64,000 bases of DNA from Nocardioides rubriscoriae. Lineage in GTDB: Bacteria; Actinomycetota; Actinomycetes; Propionibacteriales; Nocardioidaceae. Position numbers and translations under genes: made by a program. Under the pieces are notes generated by a model, which was not told where the DNA came from, did no database searches, and saw only the letters and a program-made list of their open reading frames with translations. Shown here piece after piece: positions 35,450 to 43,018 of the stretch. The stretch is taken from the NCBI RefSeq assembly GCF_008087085.1, contig NZ_VIYJ01000007.1, positions 1-64,000 of the forward strand, in the 5' to 3' direction. Within the stretch, counting starts at the first letter, position 1, and each line of letters begins with the position of its first letter.

Positions 35450-37204
35450 TTAGTGCGCGGCGAAGGCTGCGGGCTCGGCGACGGCGGCATGCCGCGCGAG
35501 CTGACGGGTGGCGCCGGCGACCGGGCAGGTCCACTCGCCGTCGATGTCGACCAACCGCACGGCGGGCGCCTCCAGCCACCGCAGCACCTTCTCGGTCTCC
35601 TCGGCCGTGGCGGCGGGCGTAGGGCCGGGCGTGCGGCTCGGGGGCGCCACCGTCTCCGCGGTGGCGCGCAGAGCCGCGACGTACGAGTGGGCGTCGACTC
35701 CCGGGGGCATCACGCCGGCAGCGGCGAGTCGGCCGTAGCGGACCACGTGGACGGCCCAGCGACCATCGTCCTCGCGGCGGGTGGCGACGACCTCGGGACA
35801 GTGGGTGAGCGAGGTGAGCCGCTGGGTGCGGGCAGCAGCCCGGACGAACGAGGCGAGCCGGTCGCGGTGCACACCGGCCTCCTCGAAGCGCTCCTCGGCG
35901 GCCAGCGCCGCCATCCGGGCGTTGACCGTGTCGACGACGTCGTCGGGACGGTGCAGCAACGTCTCGCGCAGCTGGCGGACCACCGCGGCGTAGGTGTGCT
36001 CGTCGACGCTGCCGTCGCACGGCGACAGGCAGCGGCCCAGCTCGGCCAACACGCAGGCGGTGCGGGAGGGGCGTCGGCCGAACCGGTCGGCGCACTGGCG
36101 CACCGGGAAGGTGTCGTGCAGGGCGGCCAGGCACTTCTCGGCGCTGCCGCGTGACGAGAAGGGGCCGAGGTAGTCGGCCTCGTCGTCGAGCACCTTGGTG
36201 ACCAGCGAGAGCCGGGGCCACGGCTCGCGGGTGAGCTTGACGAAGGTGGTCTTCTCGGGGAACTTCGAGCGCCGGTTGTAGGTGGGCTTGTGCTGGGCGA
36301 TCAACCGCAGCTCGCGGACCTCGGCCTCCAGTGGCGTCGCGCACTCGACCGCGGTCACCTCGGCGGCCAGCCGCACCATCTCGCCCATCCGGGACCGGGT
36401 CTCCGACGCGGTGAAGTAGGACTGCACCCGCTTGCGGACGTCGCGGGAGGTGCCGACGTAGAGGACCCGCTGGGCGTCGTCGCGGAAGAGGTAGACGCCG
36501 GGGGCGTGCGGCAGCCCGTCGGCGAGGTGGCGCTTCTTGCGCTGGGCGGGGGTGACCCGTGACGAGAAGGTCTGCAGCTCCTCGAGCGTGGAGACGCCCT
36601 GGGCGCCGATGCGCTCCATCAGGCCGTGCAGCACGTCGACGGTCGCGCGGGCGTCGCTGAGCGCGCGGTGGTTGGGCGTGGTCGACGACCGGAACACCCG
36701 GGCCAGGGAGGAGAGCTTGCAGTTGGGTGCGTCGTCGCGGGTGATCACGCGACGGGCCAGCACCGCGGTGTCGACGACCTCGAAGGCCGGCCAGGGGCGT
36801 TGCTGCTGCTCGGCGAAGTGACGCAGGAAACCGATGTCGAACGGGGCGTTGTGGGCGACGAGCACGCAGCCGGCCGCGAACTCGAGGAACGCCGGCAATA
36901 CCGACTCGATCGGCGGGGCGTCGGCCACCATCGAGTTGCTGATGCCGGTGAGGACCGCGATGAACGCCGGGATGTCGGTGCGGGGGTTGACGAGGGTCTG
37001 GAACTCGCCGAGCACCTCGCCGCCACGGACCTTGACCGCGCCGACCTCGGTGATCATCGAGCCGGCCTGCGCCGAGCCGCCGGTGGTCTCGAGGTCGACC
37101 ACGCAGAACGTGAGGTCGCGCAAGGGGCGCCCCAGCTCGTCGAAGCTGCGCTGCGACTCCCAGAGCGTCCGCTCCGGGCCGCGTGCACCGGCCGTGGTGG
37201 TCAT
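35450..37204 (-). CDS. DEDDh exonuclease fused to UvrC-like GIY-YIG endonuclease
   Basis: A 584-residue DNA repair nuclease like mycobacterial Rv2191. The N-terminal DEDDh exonuclease is seen in FCVVDLETTGG, LVAHNAPFDIGFLRHF and HRALSDARATVDVL. From about residue 235 comes a UvrC-type GIY-YIG domain (APGVYLFRDDAQRVLYVGTSRDVRKRV) and a cysteine-bearing region (CVLAELGRCLSPC); a UVR-like helix pair (RMAALAAEERFEEAGVHRDRL) follows. ATG 37204 is chosen because it lies 8 nt after TACCGT and homology starts near residue 20. The promoter matches the PafBC/RecA-NDp DNA-damage consensus exactly. Confidence 0.9.
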   Translation of the reverse strand: MTTTAGARGPERTLWESQRSFDELGRPLRDLTFCVVDLETTGGSAQAGSMITEVGAVKVRGGEVLGEFQTLVNPRTDIPAFIAVLTGISNSMVADAPPIESVLPAFLEFAAGCVLVAHNAPFDIGFLRHFAEQQQRPWPAFEVVDTAVLARRVITRDDAPNCKLSSLARVFRSSTTPNHRALSDARATVDVLHGLMERIGAQGVSTLEELQTFSSRVTPAQRKKRHLADGLPHAPGVYLFRDDAQRVLYVGTSRDVRKRVQSYFTASETRSRMGEMVRLAAEVTAVECATPLEAEVRELRLIAQHKPTYNRRSKFPEKTTFVKLTREPWPRLSLVTKVLDDEADYLGPFSSRGSAEKCLAALHDTFPVRQCADRFGRRPSRTACVLAELGRCLSPCDGSVDEHTYAAVVRQLRETLLHRPDDVVDTVNARMAALAAEERFEEAGVHRDRLASFVRAAARTQRLTSLTHCPEVVATRREDDGRWAVHVVRYGRLAAAGVMPPGVDAHSYVAALRATAETVAPPSRTPGPTPAATAEETEKVLRWLEAPAVRLVDIDGEWTCPVAGATRQLARHAAVAEPAAFAAH

Positions 37205-37212
37205 GTCCCAGG

Positions 37213-37235
37213 ACGGTAGGCCCGTCCACCGACAA
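37213..37235 (-). promoter_or_regulatory. PafBC (RecA-NDp)-type DNA-damage promoter of the nuclease gene
   Basis: Read on the minus strand the sequence is TTGTCGGTG (37235-37227), 8 nt, TACCGT (37218-37213), then 8 nt to the ATG at 37204. This matches the mycobacterial LexA-independent damage promoter TTGTCRGTG-N8-TANNNT at every defined base. The match itself is seen directly; control by PafBC is inferred from the family consensus. Confidence 0.8.
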
Positions 37236-37299
37236 TCCCGGGGACGACACCCGGGCCGGACCGCTCCGGCCGGACCGACGTGGCCGGACCGGTCCGGGA

Positions 37300-37322
37300 T
37301 TGTCGGTGGTCGGTGCCAGCCT
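37300..37322 (+). promoter_or_regulatory. Second, divergent PafBC (RecA-NDp)-like promoter
   Basis: TTGTCGGTG (37300-37308), 8 nt, CAGCCT (37317-37322), then 7 nt to ATG 37330. It differs from the consensus only in the first base of the -10 (C for T). Together with the minus-strand copy it forms an inverted repeat with arms 37226-37241 and 37294-37309. The -10 deviation suggests a weaker promoter more dependent on an activator. Confidence 0.65.
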
Positions 37323-37329
37323 TCGGGAC

Positions 37330-37545
37330 ATGACGACACACATCGACTGCGACACCTGCGTGGTGCGTGGTCTGGCCTGCCACGACTGCGTGGTGACGGT
37401 GCTGCTCGGCCCGCCTCCCGAGCTGGCGCCCCTGACCATCGACGACGAGGAGCTGCGTGCCCTCGACGTCCTGGCCGACGTCGGGCTGGTCCCGCCGCTG
37501 CGACTGGTCCGTCCGGTCACCGGTCCGGTGGTGGAGTCGGCCTGA
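37330..37545 (+). CDS. Small cysteine-containing protein, divergent from nuclease
   Basis: A 71-residue acidic protein of unknown function. Its N-terminal third has four cysteines in CDTCVVRGLACHDC (residues 7-20, two CxxC pairs with a His), a likely zinc or Fe-S knot; the rest is a helical region ending PPLRLVRPVTGP. ATG 37330 is 7 nt after the -10 of a DNA-damage-like promoter, so a leaderless message is likely. The near-mirror promoter shared with a repair nuclease suggests it acts in the DNA damage response. I know of no characterised homolog. Confidence 0.7.
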   Translation: MTTHIDCDTCVVRGLACHDCVVTVLLGPPPELAPLTIDDEELRALDVLADVGLVPPLRLVRPVTGPVVESA

Positions 37546-37687
37546 CCGCGATACGGGTGAGGTCGGCGTGACGTGTGAGACGAACCACGCCCGAAAACTC
37601 CCAGAAGTTTGGCGGGCCCCCGGCTAGACCACTACCGTGTCGGCTCAGGCGTTCGCGGACCTGGGTCCACCCGGACCCGCGCGAACG

Positions 37688-37848
37688 CCGCGCTGAGTCC
37701 GCCACCGCCTGCGGTGGGGGAGCCGGGGAACCAACTCTTCTGGGGTGAATCTCCCGCGAGGTGCCGTCGCAGCCCGATCGTGACGGTGAGGAGCGGGGGT
37801 AGGGCAGGTCGTGTCCGAATCCGTCAGCTCACCTGGTAGGCGTACGAC
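37688..37848 (+). promoter_or_regulatory. c-di-AMP riboswitch (ydaO/yuaA class)
   Basis: The conserved core pieces of the class are in order: GAGCCGGGGAACCAA, GGGGTGAATCTC, GGGGGTAGGGCAGG and CCGAATCCGTCAGCTC followed by ACCTGGTAGGC. Riboswitches of this class bind c-di-AMP and usually turn expression off. It is located just upstream of the NlpC/P60 gene, a known target type in actinobacteria (cell-wall hydrolases such as rpf and nlpC genes). This region (37546-37871) has no gene. The exact ends are estimated. Confidence 0.9.
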
Positions 37849-37871
37849 ACCGCGAAGGAACCACCACTGCT

Positions 37872-38864
37872 GTGATCAGCCCCCGGATGCGCATCGCCTC
37901 CGCGGTCTCGGGGATCGCGCTCGCCGCGAGCCTCGGACTCGTGTCCAGCTCGCCGGCTCAGGCCGATCCCGAGATCCAGGACGTGCAGGCCCGCGTCGAT
38001 CGGCTCTACCACGAGGCCGAGCAGGCCTCCGAGCGCTACAACGACGCCAAGATCCAGCTCGACGACCTCAAGGCCGACCTCGGTTCGGTCAAGGCCGACG
38101 AGGCCCGGGCCGAGACGTCGCTCGACGCCGCACGACGTGACGCGCGACGTGCCGTGCTGCGTCAGTACGGCAACGGCGACCTCGGCGCCGTCAGCCAGGT
38201 CGTCACCGCGGGCGATCCTGAGTCGTTCCTCGCCGACATCTCGACGGTGGCGACCTACCGCGAGCTCCAGCAGGGGTTGTTCGACGACTACTCGACCGGT
38301 CTCAAGGCGCTGTCCATCCGCCGCGACGCGACCGAGAAGCGCCTCGACCAGGTCGCCGACCTCGAGCGGCAGCTCGCCGACGAGAAGGCGACCATCGACG
38401 CCAGGCTCGCCGACGCCAAGGACCTCCTGGCCCGCCTCAAGGAGGAGGAGCGCCGCGCGATCCTCTCGCGCAGCGCCAGCAGCACCCCGCGGACCCCGGT
38501 CGACGTGCCGGCCAGCGGTCGTGCCGCCGCCGCCGTCCAGTACGCCCTGGCCCAGGTCGGCGACGCCTACGTCTACGGTGCGGCCGGCCCGAGCGCCTTC
38601 GACTGCTCCGGGCTCACGATGATGGCCTGGGCCCAGGCCGGCGTGTCGCTGCCGCACTCCTCGAGTGCCCAGTCGGGCCTCGGCACCCGCATCTCGCCCT
38701 CGGCCCTGCAGCCGGGCGACCTCGTCTTCTACTACAGCCCGATCAGCCACGTCGGCATGTACATCGGCAACGGCATGATCGTCCACGCCGCCAACCCCAG
38801 CTCCGGCGTCGAGGTCAGCCCGCTCTACTCGATGCCGTTCTCCGGCGCCGTCCGCCCGGGCTGA
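37872..38864 (+). CDS. NlpC/P60 peptidoglycan endopeptidase (RipC-like)
   Basis: A 330-residue secreted cell-wall hydrolase. A signal peptide (about 1-32, ending SSSPAQA) is followed by a long coiled-coil region (about 33-200) and a C-terminal NlpC/P60 domain with catalytic Cys245 (SAFDCSGLTMMAW) and His in SHVGMYIGNGMIVHAA. It cleaves stem peptides, probably D-Glu/DAP, during growth or division. GTG 37872 follows a GAAGGAA site. The c-di-AMP riboswitch upstream should tie its synthesis to c-di-AMP levels. It matches mycobacterial Rv2190c in position and domains. Confidence 0.92.
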   Translation: MISPRMRIASAVSGIALAASLGLVSSSPAQADPEIQDVQARVDRLYHEAEQASERYNDAKIQLDDLKADLGSVKADEARAETSLDAARRDARRAVLRQYGNGDLGAVSQVVTAGDPESFLADISTVATYRELQQGLFDDYSTGLKALSIRRDATEKRLDQVADLERQLADEKATIDARLADAKDLLARLKEEERRAILSRSASSTPRTPVDVPASGRAAAAVQYALAQVGDAYVYGAAGPSAFDCSGLTMMAWAQAGVSLPHSSSAQSGLGTRISPSALQPGDLVFYYSPISHVGMYIGNGMIVHAANPSSGVEVSPLYSMPFSGAVRPG

Positions 38865-38920
38865 CGGGCGCTGCGCTGACCGAGGTCCGACAGGCGAGGA
38901 CCGGCCGACCCCCGTGGTGG

Positions 38921-40153
38921 GTGGCCGGTCCTTCGCTGCTCCTGGTGGTGCTCGTCGGCGTCATCACCTGGGCGGTGGTCCTGCCCGGTGACGGCGAGGA
39001 CGCGCCCTATACCGCTCCGATCCCGACCGCCACCCTGGTCGCCGTCGACCCGACGGGTGCCGCCGAGAGCCTGCAACGACTGGTCGCGGCGCTCGCCGAC
39101 GGCGACCGGGCATCGGCCACCGCGCTCGCCGCGCCCGATGACGGCGCGACCGCGGCTCGTCTGGGCGACCTGGTCGACGTCGCGGCGGCCGCCCGGCTCA
39201 GCGACGTCACGATGCGCTACATCGACGATGACGGGGGCCTGTCCGCCGACGGCACCTGGGCGGCCACCGTCGACGTGGGTTGGGCCTACGCCGGGTTCGA
39301 CCGCGAGCCGACCTCGACCGAGGTGTCCATGCGCTTCCGCTCGACCCCGGCCGGCGTGGCCATCGCCGGGATCGGCGGCGGCGACACCTCGGTACGCACA
39401 CCGGTCTGGATGAGCGGGCCGATGCAGGTCAGCCGCTCGGCCGACCTGCTCGTGGTCGCCGCGGTCGGGACCGACCTGGCGGCCTACGTCAGGCTCGCCG
39501 AGACCGCCGTCCCCACGGTGTCGGAGGTGGTCACCTCCTGGCGGCCGCGGCTGGTCGTCGAGGTGCCGGCCGACGGCGCGGCCCTCGAGGCGGCGCTGGG
39601 CACCGACCCCGGTTACTACGCCCAGATCGCGGCCGTGACGGGTGCCGGCGGCCCGGTCGGGAACGGCGCCCCCATCCACATCTTCGTCAACCCCGACGTG
39701 TTCGGTGGACTCGGCCGCGCCGGACGCGAGGTGGTGCTGGCCCACGAGGCCACGCACGTCGCGACCGACGCGCCGTCCAGCCAGGGCCCGACGTGGCTGA
39801 CCGAGGGGTTCGCCGACTACGTCGCCCTGCGCGAGACCCGGCTGCCGCTCACCAAGACGGCCGCCCAGGTGGCCGCGCAGGTCCGCGCCGACGGACCTCC
39901 CAGCGCCCTGCCGAGCGCCGCCGAGTTCGACACCCGCGGGCCCCACCTCGGCGCTGTCTACGAGGCCGCCTGGTTGGTGTGCGTCTCCCTCGCCGAGCGC
40001 GGGGGCACGGCCGACCTCGCGGCGTTCTACGCCGACGTCAGCGACGGCACCCCCCTCGACCGCGCCCTGCGCCGCGACTTCGACTGGTCGCGGGCCGACC
40101 TGGTCCGCGCCTGGCGCACACGCCTGAGGCAGCTCCCCGGCGCGGCTGCGTGA
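38921..40153 (+). CDS. Membrane-anchored gluzincin-type metallopeptidase
   Basis: A 410-residue protein with one N-terminal membrane helix (SLLLVVLVGVITWAVVLP) and an extracytoplasmic domain. The zinc motif HEATH is at residues 275-279, with WLTEGFADYVAL supplying the third ligand, as in peptidase MA-like proteins. The substrate is unknown. GTG 38921 is the first normal start, but the frame is open to a CTG at 38861 that overlaps the NlpC stop (CTGA); the basic stretch QARTGRPPWW before the helix makes that longer version plausible. Its stop overlaps the next protease gene (GTGA). Confidence 0.78.
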   Translation: MAGPSLLLVVLVGVITWAVVLPGDGEDAPYTAPIPTATLVAVDPTGAAESLQRLVAALADGDRASATALAAPDDGATAARLGDLVDVAAAARLSDVTMRYIDDDGGLSADGTWAATVDVGWAYAGFDREPTSTEVSMRFRSTPAGVAIAGIGGGDTSVRTPVWMSGPMQVSRSADLLVVAAVGTDLAAYVRLAETAVPTVSEVVTSWRPRLVVEVPADGAALEAALGTDPGYYAQIAAVTGAGGPVGNGAPIHIFVNPDVFGGLGRAGREVVLAHEATHVATDAPSSQGPTWLTEGFADYVALRETRLPLTKTAAQVAAQVRADGPPSALPSAAEFDTRGPHLGAVYEAAWLVCVSLAERGGTADLAAFYADVSDGTPLDRALRRDFDWSRADLVRAWRTRLRQLPGAAA

Positions 40154-41385
40154 GCGAGCGGCAGGTCGCCCGCGCCACGCTCGTGGTGGGGCTGCTCGCG
40201 CTGACCGTGCTCGTCGTGGTCCTCGTGCCGCGCGACGTCGTGCCGGGCGGCCCGGTCACGCCCGCCCCCGTGGCGACGGTGCTGTCGGCCGACGAGGTCG
40301 AGCGGGCCGAGACGTTCTCCCGCTGGGCCCGCACGTGGAGCTGGTCGTCGCTGGCCCTGTCGATCGTCGTGGCCTGCTGGTTCGGGCTGACCGCGCGCGG
40401 GCGTCGGCTGGTCGAGAGGGTCCCCGGGCCCTGGTGGGTGCAGGTCCCGCTCGCGGTCGCCGCCCTGGTCCTGCTCGGCCGGCTCGTCACCCTGCCGTGC
40501 GCGGTGGCGCTCCAGCGGCTGCGGCTCGACAGCGGCCTGAGCCGCCAGGCGTGGACGGGGTTCGCCACCGACCAGCTCACCACGCAGGGCGTCGCCATCG
40601 TCTCCACCTCGGTCGCCGTCCTGGTCGTCGTGGGAAGCGCCCGGCGCTGGCCTCGGGCGTGGCCGGCGGTGAGCGGCAGCCTGCTCGCCGCCCTCGTCGT
40701 GCTCGGATCCTTCGCCTACCCGCTGCTCGTCGAGCCGGCACTCAACGACTTCGAGCCCCTCCCCGACGGTCCGCTGCGCACCCAGGTGCTCCGCCTGGCC
40801 GACGAGGAGGGCGTGCACGTCGACGACGTGCTGGTCGCCGACGCCTCACGTCGTACGACGACCCTCAACGCCTACGTCTCCGGTCTGGGCAGCACCCGCC
40901 GGGTGGTCGTCTACGACAACCTGCTCGACTCGGCCAGTCGGGCCGAGACGTTGTCGGTGGTCGCGCACGAGCTCGCCCACGCCCGACACCGCGACGTGCT
41001 GACCGGCACGCTGCTCGGCGCGGCCGGGGCGCTGGCGGCCACAGGCCTGCTCGGGCTGGTCCTGGCTGCGGCGCGACGCAGGGGCGCGCCGGGGCCGGGG
41101 GAGCCCGGCATCGTGCCGTTGGGCCTCGCGCTGGTGGCCGTCGGGAGCTTCCTGGTGCTCCCGCTCGACAACGCGGTCAGCCGCCAGCTCGAGACCCGTG
41201 CGGACGTCGACGCCGTGCGAGCCACGGGCGACCCGGCCCCGTTCGTGTCGCTGCAGCGCCGGCTGGCGGTGCGCTCGTTGGCCGACCCGACACCGCCGGC
41301 CCTGTCACAGCTGTGGTTCGCGAGCCACCCAGGCGTCCTCGTGCGGGTGGCGATCGCCGACCGTGTGCGAGCGGTACCTGGATGA
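40150..41385 (+). CDS. M48 family membrane metallopeptidase
   Basis: A 411-residue protease with several membrane helices before and after the zinc site HELAH (residues 273-277) in VAHELAHARHRDVLTG. The helices before the motif, the SRRTTTLNAYVSGLGSTRRVVVYDNLL region and the late SRQLETRADVDA glutamate place it with CAAX-prenyl-protease-like (Ste24) M48 enzymes. It is coupled to the upstream metallopeptidase, so two membrane proteases follow the NlpC hydrolase. Targets are unknown; quality control of envelope proteins is a guess from context. Confidence 0.87.
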   Translation: MSERQVARATLVVGLLALTVLVVVLVPRDVVPGGPVTPAPVATVLSADEVERAETFSRWARTWSWSSLALSIVVACWFGLTARGRRLVERVPGPWWVQVPLAVAALVLLGRLVTLPCAVALQRLRLDSGLSRQAWTGFATDQLTTQGVAIVSTSVAVLVVVGSARRWPRAWPAVSGSLLAALVVLGSFAYPLLVEPALNDFEPLPDGPLRTQVLRLADEEGVHVDDVLVADASRRTTTLNAYVSGLGSTRRVVVYDNLLDSASRAETLSVVAHELAHARHRDVLTGTLLGAAGALAATGLLGLVLAAARRRGAPGPGEPGIVPLGLALVAVGSFLVLPLDNAVSRQLETRADVDAVRATGDPAPFVSLQRRLAVRSLADPTPPALSQLWFASHPGVLVRVAIADRVRAVPG

Positions 41386-41424
41386 GGGCACGTCCTGCGT
41401 GAGGTGGCCCGGCAGCGAGAGGGC

Positions 41425-41448
41425 CCCCGACGCCCTCGGGCGTCGGGG
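41425..41448. terminator. Stem-loop between M48 protease and Flp pilin
   Basis: Arms CCCCGACGCCC (41425-41435) and GGGCGTCGGGG (41438-41448) enclose only TC, so the loop must open by one or two pairs. It is located between the convergent stops at 41385 and 41468 and could serve both transcripts. Confidence 0.7.
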
Positions 41449-41467
41449 ACGCTCTCGGCCGTCACGG

Positions 41468-41671
41468 CTAGGGGCAGGTGGTGCCCTTGGTGGAGATGCA
41501 GGTGTTGGTGTTGGTGAAGGCGTTCTTGATTTGGGTGCCGAGGAGGAAGACCACGGCGACAATGACGGCGGCGATGCCGGCGACGAGCAGGCCGTACTCG
41601 ACGGCAGAGGCGCCGCGCTCGTCCATCTTGGCGAGGCGGGCGTTGATCATGATGCGGCCGTACTCAAGCAT
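41468..41671 (-). CDS. flp: Flp/Fap-type Tad pilin, copy 1
   Basis: A 67-residue type IVb prepilin. The leader ends at the Gly in KMDERGASAVEYGLLV, with Glu at +5 and Tyr at +6 of the mature protein as in Flp pilins; one hydrophobic helix (AGIAAVIVAVVFLLGTQI) follows, and two C-terminal cysteines (TCISTKGTTC) may form a disulfide. ATG 41671 has AGGAGATCCCC before it. It is nearly identical to the second copy at 41863 outside the C-terminus and so arose by tandem duplication. It is the probable main pilus subunit. Confidence 0.88.
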   Translation of the reverse strand: MLEYGRIMINARLAKMDERGASAVEYGLLVAGIAAVIVAVVFLLGTQIKNAFTNTNTCISTKGTTCP

Positions 41672-41789
41672 GGGGATCTCCTGGGTCGTGCGTTGGTGGG
41701 AGGGAGCAAACAGCAGTGCGCTGGGGAGGTTGCGCGACCAGTCTTGAACGCGCCCGGTCCGACCGCATCGGCGCATCGTCTGGATCCAC

Positions 41790-41807
41790 CTAGTCCGAAA
41801 TGACTAG
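41790..41807. promoter_or_regulatory. Putative operator, CTAGTCC-N4-TGACTAG
   Basis: CTAGTCC, GAAA, TGACTAG: same 7-4-7 design as the sites at 32052 and 42215, with one mismatch. It lies about 120 bp upstream of the start of pilin copy 1 and 55 bp after the stop of copy 2. Confidence 0.6.
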
Positions 41808-41862
41808 GCAGGGGAGACGGAGGCTCCGATGCGCGACCGGTCGACGGGCCGGCTGGGGCGGT

Positions 41863-42069
41863 TCAGCAGCCGGTGGCCTGACCCTTGGTGGACACGCAGT
41901 TGGCGGTGCCGTCGAAGGCGTTCTTGATCTGGGTGCCGAGGAGGAAGACCACGGCGACGATGACGGCGGCGATGCCGGCGACGAGCAGGCCGTACTCGAC
42001 GGCGGAGGCGCCGCGCTCGTCCATCTTGGCGAGGCGGGCGTTGATGAGGATGCGACCGTAGCTGAGCAT
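41863..42069 (-). CDS. flp: Flp/Fap-type Tad pilin, copy 2
   Basis: A 68-residue type IVb prepilin, almost identical to copy 1 through the leader and helix; the C-terminal tail differs (DGTANCVSTKGQATGC) but keeps two cysteines. The cleavage Gly and Glu at +5 are the same. AGGAGATCCAC precedes ATG 42069. Differences concentrated in the exposed tail suggest that the two pilins share assembly but differ in surface properties; this is inference. Confidence 0.88.
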   Translation of the reverse strand: MLSYGRILINARLAKMDERGASAVEYGLLVAGIAAVIVAVVFLLGTQIKNAFDGTANCVSTKGQATGC

Positions 42070-42211
42070 GTGGATCTCCTGGGGAGCTTCGGGGGAGGCG
42101 GGAGGGATGCGGGGATCCGGGGTACCAGCGAGGCCGGTCGGGGAGCGGGACACCGCAATGATCATCGTGTCGGCGCGCGGGCCAGGTGGCCATCAGCAGA
42201 ACGCACGACCC

Positions 42212-42235
42212 GCCCTAGTCACTTGTGACTAGGGC
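42212..42235. promoter_or_regulatory. Perfect palindrome, putative operator of the pilin promoter
   Basis: GCCCTAGTCAC, TT, GTGACTAGGGC: perfect 11-bp arms. Its core CTAGTCA-CTTG-TGACTAG (42215-42232) is the best copy of the 18-bp design also found at 41790 and 32052. It lies 143 bp upstream of pilin copy 2 and about 75 bp after the response regulator stop, so a role as terminator cannot be excluded for this copy alone. Confidence 0.65.
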
Positions 42236-42310
42236 ACCGGTCACCCGGACGTGGCCCGATCCCCGCTCTCCGGGCGTACCGACCGCAGCCGCCCCGTCGT
42301 CAGGGGCTGC

Positions 42311-42964
42311 TCACTGCTCGTGCGGCTGGATGCTCGACAGCAGCCCGATGCGCATCGCGGTGACCAGCGCCTGGGCGCGGTTGGCGGCGCCGAGCTTCTG
42401 GTAGATCCGCGCGATGTGCGACTTGGCCGTCGACTCGCTGAGGTAGAGCTTCTCGCCGATGGCGGCGGCGCCGAGGCCGTCGGCGAGCAGCATCAGGACG
42501 TCGTGCTCGCGCTCGGTGAGGTTGGTCGACTCGCCCGAGGCGCGGCGCATCATCGCGCCGACCAGGCCGGTGCAGACGAACGCGCGCGGGGACACGTGCG
42601 CGTGCCGGGCGGCCTTGATGACCTCCGAGGACGGGGCGTCCTTGCCGACGAAGCCCGAGGCGCCGGCCTGCATCGCGGCGAAGATCTGGTCGTCACCGGA
42701 GTGCATCGTCAGCACGATGATGCCGGTCTCGTTGCTGGTCTTGCGGATGGTGCGCACGATGTCGAGGCCGGTGCCGTCCTGCAGCTGCAGGTCGGCCACG
42801 ACGACGTCGGGAGCGAGCGCCTCGTACTTGGCGACGGCCTCGGTCACCGAGGCGGCCGTGCCGACGACGTCCATGTCGTCCTCGAGGTCGATCACGGCGC
42901 CGAGGCCGCTACGGATCAGCTCGTGGTCGTCGACGAGCAGGATGCGGATCGGTTGATCGCTCAT
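42311..42964 (-). CDS. NarL/LuxR-family response regulator
   Basis: A 217-residue regulator. The receiver has the acidic pair in LLVDDHE, phospho-acceptor Asp58 (VVVADLQLQDGTG) and Lys in SGFVGKDAPSS. The C-terminal LuxR helix-turn-helix is LTEREHDVLMLLADGLGAAAIGEKLYLSESTAKSHI. It probably pairs with the kinase immediately upstream and, from its place between the Tad assembly genes and the pilins, likely controls pilus expression. It is a candidate to bind the nearby palindromes, since NarL-type regulators bind inverted heptamer-like sites. Confidence 0.88.
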   Translation of the reverse strand: MSDQPIRILLVDDHELIRSGLGAVIDLEDDMDVVGTAASVTEAVAKYEALAPDVVVADLQLQDGTGLDIVRTIRKTSNETGIIVLTMHSGDDQIFAAMQAGASGFVGKDAPSSEVIKAARHAHVSPRAFVCTGLVGAMMRRASGESTNLTEREHDVLMLLADGLGAAAIGEKLYLSESTAKSHIARIYQKLGAANRAQALVTAMRIGLLSSIQPHEQ

Positions 42965-43018
42965 GGAATAACTCTTCCAGGGTTGAGGTGTGTCGGGAAG
43001 GCCTGGGCCCGGTCGGGC

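Noticed and set aside
34818..37520. A 900-codon minus-strand frame over the methyltransferase and nuclease genes
   Set aside because: Low-complexity Arg/Ala/Pro/Gly sequence without family motifs; it spans two well-defined genes and the damage promoter region.
42212..42235. The perfect palindrome only as terminator of the response regulator transcript
   Set aside because: Possible for this copy, but the same 18-bp core at 32052 has no gene ending towards it, so an operator explains all three better.
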